NCBI GenBank assembly: GCA_034096865.1
Contig: JAWQFJ010009497.1
Coordinates: 1-11,517, forward strand
From: Theodoxus fluviatilis
Taxonomy: Eukaryota > Mollusca > Gastropoda > Cycloneritida > Neritidae
DNA: 11,517 bases
Direction of reading: 5' to 3'
Position numbers and translations under genes: made by a program. Numbering within the stretch: position 1 is the stretch's first letter; every line of letters begins with the position of its first letter. The notes beneath the pieces are model-generated. The model was not told the origin of the DNA. It searched no databases and saw only the letters and a list, made by a program, of their open reading frames with translations. Positions 1 through 6,340 of this stretch are shown here, piece by piece.

Positions 1-56
1 TTGCCGTCAATGTCATTTCAATCATTTTTCGACCGGTAATTTCGAGAATACGACCT

Positions 57-214
57 TAAAAAACCACTTTCTCTTCAAGCCTCGATTCTGAAAATTTGAT
101 ACATTCAATCGGACCTAACTTCCAGTTAGTGTGCAAAATCTCAAGGAAATCCGTCCAGTAGTTTTTGAGATATAAGCCGTGGAGACGGGACAGACAGACA
201 GACAGACAGACAGA
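57..214 (+). repeat. Dispersed repeat copy A, 3' end with (GACA)n tail
   Basis: This stretch matches 1708-1864 at roughly 90% by eye, from the word CCTCGATTCTGAAAATTTGA to the tail. The best conserved part, 135-190, includes TCTCAAGGAAATCCGTCCAG. It ends in about 6.5 GACA units (189-214). Two copies in the same orientation, each ending in the same tetranucleotide, indicate a dispersed element with a simple-repeat 3' tail, as in many SINEs and LINE 3' ends. No coding capacity is visible. The 5' boundary is uncertain because similarity fades before position 57. The family is not recognised. Confidence 0.8.
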
Positions 215-264
215 TAAAAACCGCTGGCGCTGAACCTCCAGGTTTTGGCATTTAAAAAAAGATC

Positions 265-276
265 GGGTTCGAACCC
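265..276 (-). promoter_or_regulatory. Pol III B-box-like palindrome
   Basis: GGGTTCGAACCC matches the tRNA T-loop/B-box consensus in either orientation because it is self-complementary. On the minus strand it lies about 150 nt downstream of the A box at 422-433, farther than in a normal tRNA, and is followed by T7. It is probably a remnant of a second tRNA-derived unit. Confidence 0.45.
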
Positions 277-421
277 GCAACCTCTCGAGAAAAGAGGGGG
301 AAAACACACACACACACATAAAAACCCCCAAAAAACACAACCTCTCGAAAAAAGAGAAGAAAAAAAAAGTTTCAGCGCAGAATCAAACCTGGTCATGCAT
401 GACCAAGAGTCGAACGCTCTA

Positions 422-433
422 CCAGCTGAGCCA
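422..433 (-). promoter_or_regulatory. Pol III A box of SINE head
   Basis: The minus-strand sequence TGGCTCAGCTGG fits the internal A-box consensus TRGCNNAGYNGG at every position and sits in a pairable D-arm context (GCTC/GAGC). It is the best-preserved part of the tRNA-like head. Confidence 0.55.
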
Positions 434-445
434 TTAGAGAATTGC

Positions 446-1005
446 TATGACAGAGTGTTTGTAAAGCATGTAAATCCAATTCTAAGCTATCGGCCCAGGA
501 ACAATCAACCATATATTTTAAACATGATGGATAGGTTCAGGAAGCTCCTATTATGACATGTTTTGCTTTCCTTTGGCATGTCATAGACGCTGAATTAACA
601 CTCACACAGTCACACAGAGGAGGAAGTGTATTATAGATGTTCAACCCAGACATGTGCATTCGTACTCATTCAGTGATTCACGCACACACCGTGTGTGGTA
701 CTGCTACCGAGTACCGTCATTCTACAAGCAACGAGTCAATCCTGTTAACACGATTCATAACTGGTAGGTTTTTAGGCTAGATTCGCTTCGAAAAGTTGCA
801 GAAAATCTGATGGTGGTAACAATCTGACGGTATAACAAGTTTTGACAAGGAAAAAACCAAGCAAGTAATCATTCTGACCGTTGTCAGCCATGTTCACCAC
901 GACAACGGCAGGATTCTAACGCATCATGAAGAAGGCTGAAATGGTCGGTGTCGGTGGTTGTTGTGACTCTTGACCGGTACTGTACTCCATGCACCTTAAC
1001 GGTCC
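446..1005. other. Unassigned unique sequence with small hairpins
   Basis: No gene is supported. A 9-bp inverted repeat, TATGACATG (552-560) with CATGTCATA (577-585), could form a hairpin with a 16-nt loop. CA/GT-rich words occur around 600-700. Stops are frequent in all frames. Confidence 0.5.
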
Positions 1006-1069
1006 GTGTGATTCGGGTGTAATCTTAAGCTTAACGACGTTTATTGGCAGTATTACACCCGAATCACAC
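1006..1069. repeat. 18-bp perfect inverted repeat (hairpin)
   Basis: GTGTGATTCGGGTGTAAT (1006-1023) is exactly complementary to 1052-1069, with a 28-nt loop. Similarity continues imperfectly outwards (GGTCC against GGTCT). The loop contains the 10-bp palindrome TTAAGCTTAA (1025-1034). It may be a short foldback element or the termini of a tiny MITE. No target duplication was recognised. Confidence 0.75.
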
Positions 1070-1347
1070 ATAGACCGCAGGGCGTGCCTTCGGATAACAA
1101 CTCCTTCTACAGGTCCGCTCAGCCAAAATATGGACGATGTTCCCATATTATATTATGATAGTACATGGTATTGGGGATTGAAAACAACAAAGTTCCCTCT
1201 TCGATCGTATCTATTAAACAGTGAAAAATGACTTTTAAAAGTGCGAATTTGTATGATTCAAAACTATACAGGAGTTACTTCCCGTGACACATTTTCGTAG
1301 TTTTGGCCAATCAGAAATTAGGTCAGATTTACTGCGGAGATTTCACC
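1070..1347. other. Unassigned unique sequence
   Basis: No coding, RNA or repeat signal is convincing here. A CCAAT word occurs at 1307-1311, about 40 nt before a well-placed ATG at 1348, and is mentioned only because of that ATG. Confidence 0.4.
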
Positions 1348-1420
1348 ATGGCAGCGTGTGCATGGGCCAATTGTAAACAGTGGCTACATCAAGCTTTTTA
1401 AACTTGAAAAATTCTATGAG
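1348..1420 (+). pseudogene. Possible degraded first exon (THAP-like start), speculative
   Basis: The ATG lies in a strong context (CACCATGG) and the frame begins MAACAWANCK, with a C-x4-C spacing like the start of THAP zinc-finger domains. It stops after 17 residues (TAA 1399-1401). In the +1 frame the sequence stays open as NSGYIKLFKLEKFYE up to TATGAG|GTAGG, a donor-like site at 1421. This would fit an old first exon with a one-base frameshift. The match is too short to establish and could be chance. The rest of a THAP domain is not visible downstream. Confidence 0.15.
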
Positions 1421-1707
1421 GTAGGCTGTGTAGCATTTTAATAGTTCCTAGTGCTAGACTTGCATGCGTGGCGGCTATTATGCAGTCTAGGTGCAGCAGG
1501 TTGGGTTATACATAGTAGGGCTGTCTTTCCAGAAGTAGTCTAACGTACTAGCCTTGAAGTTGTCGACAGTGTTCGCAGATACGGCGTATTCACCCTTCTC
1601 AAAAAATCTCCTCGCAAATGACGTCACGTTATACGACGTCAAATGATGACGTCACAGATTTTGCAAAATGGAGTCTGTTGAATTGTTTTCATTGAAACAC
1701 CAACATG
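1421..1707. other. Unassigned sequence with CRE-type palindromes
   Basis: Mostly unique sequence. TGACGTCA occurs at 1619-1626 and 1647-1654, with a 7/8 match CGACGTCA at 1634-1641. These are perfect cAMP-response-element palindromes in sequence only. They lie just upstream of repeat copy B and may belong to a longer form of that repeat. Confidence 0.5.
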
Positions 1708-1864
1708 TAAAAAAGTCACTTTCTTTTCAAACCTCGATTCTGAAAATTTGATAATATTGAATGGGACCTAACTTCCAGTCAGTGTGCAAAATCTCAAGGA
1801 AATCCGTCCAGTAGTTTTTGAGATATAGGCCGTGGAGACGGGACAGACAGACAGACAGACAGAC
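1708..1864 (+). repeat. Dispersed repeat copy B, 3' end with (GACA)n tail
   Basis: This is the second copy of the element at 57-214, in the same orientation and about 90% identical by eye. The segment from about 1780 to 1841 is nearly unchanged. The tail is about 5.75 GACA units (1842-1864). As in copy A, the tail is followed within about 25 nt by the word ACCTCCAG, here the start of the 35-bp hairpin array. The true 3' end of the family may therefore lie beyond the tetranucleotide tail. Confidence 0.8.
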
Positions 1865-1866
1865 TA

Positions 1867-1971
1867 ATAAAGTCTGTAGGACCTCCAGTAAACCTGGAGG
1901 GATAAAGTCTGTAGGACCTCCAGTAAACCTGGAGGGATAAAGTCTGTAGGACCTCCAGTAAACCTGGAGGG
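1867..1971. repeat. Three identical 35-bp tandem units, each a hairpin
   Basis: Units lie at 1867-1901, 1902-1936 and 1937-1971 with no differences between them. Each carries CCTCCAG-TAAAC-CTGGAGG, a 7-bp perfect stem with a 5-nt loop. Perfect identity implies recent amplification or homogenisation. The array lies between the GACA tail of repeat copy B and the MITE. Confidence 0.95.
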
Positions 1972-1974
1972 ATA

Positions 1975-2219
1975 AAGAAGCGTCACTCCGCGATTTTATG
2001 CAGGACGAGATTTAGAGTTGCGTCCCTTGCTTTTGGATGTAAGGCAGGCATGTCTATGTTCTTTGATGCCACACCATCTACTCATTTTACTATAATTATG
2101 TATACATCCAAAAACAAGGGAAATTACTCGCGAGTGAATGTGACGTAAAAAATACATGTGACGTAAGCAAAATCTCGTCCTGCATTTTTACTATACAAGA
2201 TACAGGAGTGACGCTTCTT
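1975..2219. mobile_element. 245-bp foldback MITE with TA target duplication
   Basis: Terminal inverted repeats AAGAAGCGTCACTCC (1975-1989) and its complement (2205-2219) are perfect over 15 bp and flanked by TA at 1973-1974 and 2220-2221; counting the next base, the symmetry is 18 bp. Internal arms also pair: 1998-2013 with 2170-2185 (16 bp) and 2024-2041 with 2103-2120 (17/18). The two arms differ in length. The right arm has about 40 extra nt carrying two copies of ATGTGACGTAA (2138-2148, 2156-2166). No transposase is encoded. The TA duplication suggests mobilisation by a Tc1/mariner-like or another TA-targeting transposase; the family is not recognised. Confidence 0.85.
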
Positions 2220-2221
2220 TA

Positions 2222-2479
2222 TGTCTATGTTCTTTGGTCTCAGTCCAGTCTGATCTGTTCAAGGACAGGGAAAGTTCCCGAACCTTCTGCGGCATTTCCC
2301 ATTACATTTGCAACCGCAGGCATTTCACATTCTTCCGCAACACAGCTCCCTCCTTTCGAGACCAAGACGTCCTCGTCGGTCTTCCCACACCTCCAACTAC
2401 ATTACTTCAACATGAATGAATGTGAACAAAGCGGCAAGCAATTGTCAGTGCAATGTCTGAAAAAAAGCCACAAGTCCAT
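2222..2479. other. Unassigned flank of the MITE
   Basis: No gene is supported. It starts with a 16-bp word (2221-2236) that also occurs inside the MITE (2050-2065). A plus-strand frame is open through 2208-2804, but it begins inside the MITE terminal repeat, contains no recognisable domain and runs into GC-rich sequence where stops are rare by composition. Confidence 0.4.
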
Positions 2480-3090
2480 TACTCATCTGGTCGTGCTCAT
2501 CCTTGGTAGTCCACGTGGTGGAGAGAGAGGGACGAACTGGTGGCAGGACCCGACAGAAGGATCTAGGTTTCCTTGTGGTAACCTTTTCTCCCCCCTGACC
2601 ACAGGGCCATGGTCCCGCCACACCACAATACGTCCGAACATGCACCTGGGTCGTTCCCTCGCCACTCTCACCTTCCGAGGGCGACCCAAGGCTCCCTCTC
2701 TCGCCAGTCACTCCTCATCGATGTCAGGGGGCACAGGCTGTCGGCGTGGAGACCGCCACCAGTCGGGTGGAGGTTCTCCCTTGTACCTTCCGCGCCGGGC
2801 ATGATGCACCATCCGGAGTCGGGCGCAAGAGTGCTGCTGAATGCGGCACACTCCCCGATCCTTCCGAATATGCGAGCGGCTCACCACCCGTGGTCGGGCA
2901 TGGTTCATCCGACGTCCTTCCCGTGGCTTCCAGCGACGCGCGTGGCTCACCACCCGTGGTCGGGCATGGTTCCTCCGACGTCCTTTCTGCGACTGGTTCA
3001 GCTTGGTGGAGTGTCTCCTCTCAGCCCGTGGGTTGAAGAAACCCGGCGTAGTGCCCTGAGGAGAGGTCTGGTGATCGGCCTTGCGGTTTG
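2480..3090. other. GC-rich island with long open frames, uncharacterised
   Basis: The composition is clearly richer in G+C than the AT-rich sequence beginning at 3090. Frames stay open on both strands: plus 2609-3091, minus 2708-3094. The minus product is arginine-rich (repeat word NHARPRVVS) and ends PPDWWRSPRRQPVPPDIDEE. Such basic, proline-containing tails occur at the ends of some retroelement polyproteins, but I see no protease, RT or integrase motif nearby and do not assign it. Frames open on both strands suggest composition rather than coding. Confidence 0.35.
2878..3009. repeat. 66-bp tandem duplication in GC-rich island
   Basis: GGCTCACCACCCGTGG starts at 2878 and again at 2944, and the copies match closely through GACGTCCTT. 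A weaker earlier relative starts at 2807 (CACCATCCGGAGTCGGGC), 75 bp upstream. Both spacings are multiples of three. That would preserve a reading frame if the region were once coding, and it produces the repeated NHARPRVVS on the minus strand. Confidence 0.7.
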
Positions 3091-3140
3091 ACAATGAATT
3101 GGCTTAAAATTAAATTATCTCAACTCATATCACACCCTAC

Positions 3141-3330
3141 AACTCCCCAGCATAAGGTTGAATGGTCGTGTGATATTTATCATTTTAAAGGAAATGCAAA
3201 CATCTTAATGGTGGTAAAATATCCAATTATCCAATACTTAAACCTCCCCAACAAAAGGTTTTTATTGTCATGAGCTATAAAGCATTTTACAGGAAATCCC
3301 AATATATTTATTGTGTCCGAAATATCCACA
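3141..3330. repeat. Diverged duplication with a period of about 100 bp
   Basis: The stretch from AACTCCCCAGCATAAGGTT (about 3141) resembles the one from AACCTCCCCAACAAAAGGTT (3241). Shared words follow in the same order: a GTCRTG-like word, CATTTTA(A/C)AGGAAAT, and AAATATCC. Divergence is considerable, so this is an old duplication of AT-rich sequence. It has no coding features. Confidence 0.5.
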
Positions 3331-3675
3331 ACACTCATGTCGTGGTGGTGGGTGCATGGTCAAAATGAATGGATAAAGACACCTTGCCCTTTTACGTTCA
3401 AATGTCGCAGTGCTATTTAACTCGCAATCACAATGAAAATTGCTATCATCTGTGTATTCAACGTTGGCATCGTAAACCTGTAGGATGTGAACCCATGCAG
3501 GTATCCATGTTATTCTGATTCGTTTCAAGTCGCGAAATTTTACAAATCGCCGGCTGGTCATTCTGTTTCCGTCTTCTCAGGTCTTTAGCCTGCACTCGCA
3601 TGCATTTTCTTTTTGTTCCATCAAACGAACAAGATAGCCAAAAGTTTTTATCGCCGTACCCTGAAACTGACAGAT

Positions 3676-3677
<2 letters not shown>
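3331..3677. other. Unassigned unique sequence
   Basis: Nothing recognisable. A minus-strand frame (3268-3561, 97 residues) has no family resemblance and overlaps the diverged duplication, so it is not called as a gene. This stretch is the downstream flank of the retrotransposon insertion (in element sense). Confidence 0.4.

Positions 3678-3747
<70 letters not shown>
3678..3747. repeat. (GA)35 microsatellite at retrotransposon 3' end
   Basis: Uninterrupted GA dinucleotides over 70 bp. In the sense of the retrotransposon this is a (TC)n tract starting 15 nt after its AATAAA. It may be the original target microsatellite, an added tail, or both. Apparent frames across it (Arg-Glu or Ser-Leu runs) are low-complexity artefacts. 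Confidence 0.97.
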
Positions 3748-3750
<3 letters not shown>

Positions 3751-3762
3751 TGACTTTCAAAC

Positions 3763-3768
3763 TTTATT
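3763..3768 (-). terminator. Polyadenylation signal AATAAA of the retrotransposon
   Basis: AATAAA in element sense lies 15 nt before the (TC)n tract and just after a short GGCC-GTC-GGCC stem-loop (3773-3783). The last bases, GAAAGTCAAAGTC, repeat AAAGTC. A terminal stem-loop and short repeats are typical of LINE 3' ends recognised by their own RT, but no such role is shown here. Another AATAAATAAA word lies at about 3961-3970. Confidence 0.6.
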
Positions 3769-4016
3769 GTAAGGCCGACGGCCCGCCACAACATTTTACA
3801 TTCTCATCAGTCGTTGAAGGTTCTTGATTACAGCAAAAGTACTTCAATCGGTAACCAACAATTGTGTCATACAATGTATGAAAAACAACATTGTAATTTT
3901 CTCCCGAATCATTTACAGCATAATGGTAGATGACGCACTTAGTATCATTGGATCAGTCGTTTTATTTATTCTACACAATGTCAACTAATTATCTGCTAAA
4001 AACCCAGGATACATAA

Positions 4017-4258
4017 TTATCTTACTTGCCTAACATGTCCGTCTTGAAGTCTTTGACGTCGGTTGAGAGCGTAGTGTAAAAACATGGCGACGTGTTTTGT
4101 TTTTATGTACCCATGTCCATCTATCAAGAATATGAAACCTTGCGTATTCATAAATTTGATGTATTTTTTAATGTACTTTTCTCTCAGGTCTTCATATGTG
4201 GGGCACACCAACAAGAGATGCATTTCATCCTCCGTGTTATCATTACAGAATGGACATT
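4017..4258 (-). pseudogene. Retrotransposon ORF2 C-terminal zinc-finger part (frame-shifted)
   Basis: After the stop of the RT frame, a second frame continues with KCPFCNDNTEDEMHLLLVCP, i.e. C-x2-C-x8-H-x4-C, then about 60 basic and aromatic residues to TAA at 4017. A cysteine/histidine cluster of this type follows the RT in many non-LTR elements, where it is thought to bind nucleic acid. It is separated from the RT only by a 5-bp tandem duplication (TCTCT twice at 4262-4271 on the plus strand). Removing one unit would put both parts in one frame. It therefore belongs to the original ORF2 and is not a gene of its own. Confidence 0.75.
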
Positions 4259-5755
4259 TTATCTCTTCTCTTCTATATAACTTGTTTCCATTAAGTCCGT
4301 GTACTCCAACCGGAAGCGTGTGAGTGCAACTCTAAATTTTGCTATGTTTATGGTACTAAGATATTTTTCACATTCAAACGTATTTTTGAAGGTACTGTAC
4401 AATATCAGACGTTCACTTTCAGTAATCTTACAATGCCATCTCTGTCTATAGCAGTCTTGGAGTCTAATCTTAAGGTTTTTCAGGAAGTTTCTTTCGTTAT
4501 TAGTCCCTTTGTTGTACCATATGTAGGCGAAACCTGATTCGCAGAGACAATCTTTGATAGACTTCAACCAGTTTCGTTCATTGGGGATAGTTGCGCTTGA
4601 CAGCATAAGGAGTGCTTGCTTAGGTAATCTGTCATTTGGCATGTTTTGTAGTTTAAGCCAGTATTTAATGGCCCTAATAGTGCTATTGATTTTTAGGGGA
4701 AACCTTCCTGTTTCACCATATACAAGATGATTTGGTGTCTTGACGTCAACTTTTAAAAATCGTTTGCAAGCAAACATGTGCGCTTTTTCTATATTTGAAT
4801 GTTCCTGCAGTCCCCACAATTCTGATGCATATAACAACAAGGGTTGGATTTGGGCGTCAAACATTTTGAAATATAATTTTGGCGTGTGACTGTAAAGAGT
4901 CCTTAGCATCTTTAATAATAAAACTGTTTTTTGTTTGGCTTTTGTGGTTGCGCTGTCTAATGCTCCTGATGTTGATAATCTAGTCGTAAATGTGTACCCA
5001 AGATATCTAAAAGAGTTTACGACTTCTAGTTTAGAACCGTTTAGGTACCATTTTTCTCCCTGGGTGAGGAATCCTCCTCTCCGAAATACCATGACCTTTG
5101 TTTTGGTAATATTAACTTTGAGGCCAATTTGTTCAGATGCATGTACAAGGTTATCTATTTGGGTCTGTAGACCTACCGGGGTTGTAGACAGTAGTGCAAT
5201 ATCGTCTGCGAAGATCAGAAGAAAGATTTCCTCTTGACCATTTTGCATTTGTACACCATGTCTACCATGTTTGCGGATATAGTCTGCAATGGAGGTGATG
5301 TATAGTGAGAATAGTGTCGGACTCTCAGAGGAACCTTGCTTTGTTCCAATGGGGCATTCAAAAAAGTCCGAAATGCTATTCTCCCATCTTACGCATGTTT
5401 GTACTGTATCATACATTGCTTTTAGCATGTTAATAAATTTCGTAGATATGCCTGCTTTATCCAATGCCTGCCATAGATGTGGCCGTTCCAAAGAATCAAA
5501 TGCTTTCGTGTAGTCAATGAAAGCAACGTAAAATTTCCCTCTTCCTCCACCGTATACATTCTTAGATATCATAGCGTGCAGTGTAAAAATGTGGTCAATG
5601 GTAGAGTGCTCCCTCCTGAACCCAGCTTGTTCTATACAATGCTTATTGTTTTCATCCATCCAATTTTGCAATCGTCTTGTTAGCACGAAGGTAAATACCT
5701 TACTTACAATACTTAGTAAGGAGATTCCTCTGTAATTAGAAGGGTCAACTGTGCT
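4259..5755 (-). pseudogene. Retrotransposon reverse transcriptase domain (ORF2 part)
   Basis: This frame encodes the RT that would copy element RNA at the nicked target. Residues are numbered from the first ATG (5686). Motifs: AFIDYTKAFD (55-64, catalytic Asp), GTKQG...SP (114-123), FADD (159-162, catalytic Asp pair), GLKVNITKTK (188-197) and FRYLG (226-230). A long C-terminal region with LLLYASELWG follows. The frame is open upstream of the ATG to 5755 and there encodes NYRGISLLS, an early RT motif, so the ATG is not the true start. Everything N-terminal to this motif is lost in the deletion. The catalytic residues of the RT remain. The frame ends early at TAA 4259-4261 because of a 5-bp duplication. 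Confidence 0.92.
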
Positions 5756-6292
5756 CTAATAGTTCGTCATCATCGGCATGCAAGTTCCAGGTTTTAGTTC
5801 TTGCATTTAGGTTTCCACATATTAATATACTGGAGTTCGGGTTTGCTTCTTGCAAGTCTAGTATAGTATCCTCTAACAAATATAAATTACATTTAGTTGT
5901 TTTATCTCTATAATAAGGACAGTCCGCTGGTGGGACGTACACACACACACAAGTGTAACATTTTTTCTGGAACTGCTACCGATTTTGAGAGAAACCATAT
6001 TATCATGTTTGCAAGACAAGGGAGTTAATTTCTTAGCAAAACATTTCTTTACCAGTACGACAACTCCGCCAGATCGTCTGCCGTGATGTGACAGTTTGAT
6101 TGCTGGTGAGTGATAAATGTGGTAATCGGCAAAGTATATTGAAAAATCAAACTCATGTGAAGTAAATGTTTCGACAAAACAGCAAATGTGGAAAGATGAG
6201 ATGTAACTCACAAAACCGGGTTCCCACAATCTTGAAGTTAGTCCATCCACATTCCAACACAACAAGTCCAGCGCTGTCGCGCGAGCTCTCAT
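5745..6292 (-). pseudogene. Retrotransposon APE-type endonuclease, frameshifted and truncated
   Basis: The start ATG (6290-6292) opens a frame with LLCWNVDG (Asn14) and CFVETF (Glu41), the first two catalytic motifs of exonuclease/endonuclease/phosphatase-fold LINE endonucleases, then SGGVVVLVKK (74-83). At LVCV (114-117) the frame breaks inside a CA/GT run (5939-5950). The other frame continues YVPP...ILICGNLNARTKTWN, then stops at TGA 5745. The GNLN motif is GDxN in active enzymes, so the catalytic Asp has become Asn (AAC for GAC). The later SDH motif is absent because the domain is cut off and joined directly to the RT. The enzyme normally nicks target DNA; this copy cannot be functional. 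Confidence 0.88.
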
Positions 6293-6305
6293 GGCAGAGA
6301 GCTCG
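6282..6305 (-). promoter_or_regulatory. Hairpin straddling the ORF2 start codon
   Basis: CGAGCTCTC and GAGAGCTCG form a perfect 9-bp stem with a 6-nt loop, TGCCAT in element sense. The first two bases of the ORF2 ATG lie in the loop and the G closes the stem. It sits 36 nt after the ORF1 stop codon. A role in reinitiation or readthrough at the ORF1/ORF2 junction is possible but is inference only. Confidence 0.55.
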
Positions 6306-6340
6306 TTAACGAAACTGGGAGCGGTTCGTCGGCCTGTCCG

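Larger units (their letters stand above)
240..446 (-). repeat. tRNA-Lys-derived SINE-like composite
   Basis: Read on the minus strand, 445 to about 372 resembles a tRNA head. The A box TGGCTCAGCTGG (422-433) is perfect. The D-arm GCTC/GAGC pairs, and an anticodon-loop-like CTCTTGG gives CTT (Lys). The anticodon and T stems no longer pair and the B box (GGTTTGATTCT) is degenerate, so this is not a functional tRNA. It is followed by a T9 run like a Pol III terminator. Further along come an 18-bp direct repeat (279-296 and 339-356, one mismatch), a CA run (304-318), and a second perfect B-box-like palindrome GGGTTCGAACCC (265-276), again followed by T7. It could be a composite of two tRNA-derived pieces. 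Confidence 0.55.

Noticed and set aside
56..396. Minus-strand Cys/Val-rich frames over the (GACA)n tail and CA run
   Set aside because: They translate simple repeats (SVCLSVCLS, CVCVC) and overlap two dispersed repeats.
372..445. Functional tRNA-Lys(CUU) gene
   Set aside because: Only the D-arm and A box are good; the anticodon, T and acceptor stems do not pair and the B box is degenerate, so it is a SINE head or pseudo-tRNA.
1867..1971. Helitron 3' terminus (hairpin before CTRR)
   Set aside because: A hairpin is present but no CTRR end follows at the expected distance and no matching TC 5' end was recognised.
2208..2804. 198-residue plus-strand protein-coding gene
   Set aside because: It starts inside a MITE terminal repeat, has no domain, and its openness in the second half follows from GC-rich composition with competing frames on the other strand.
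3458..3827. Open frames across the (GA)n tract encoding Ser-Leu or Arg-Glu runs
   Set aside because: They are produced by the dinucleotide repeat, which has no stops in any frame.
4935..5683. Plus-strand frames opposite the reverse transcriptase
   Set aside because: Antisense shadows of the RT, which has clear catalytic motifs on the minus strand.
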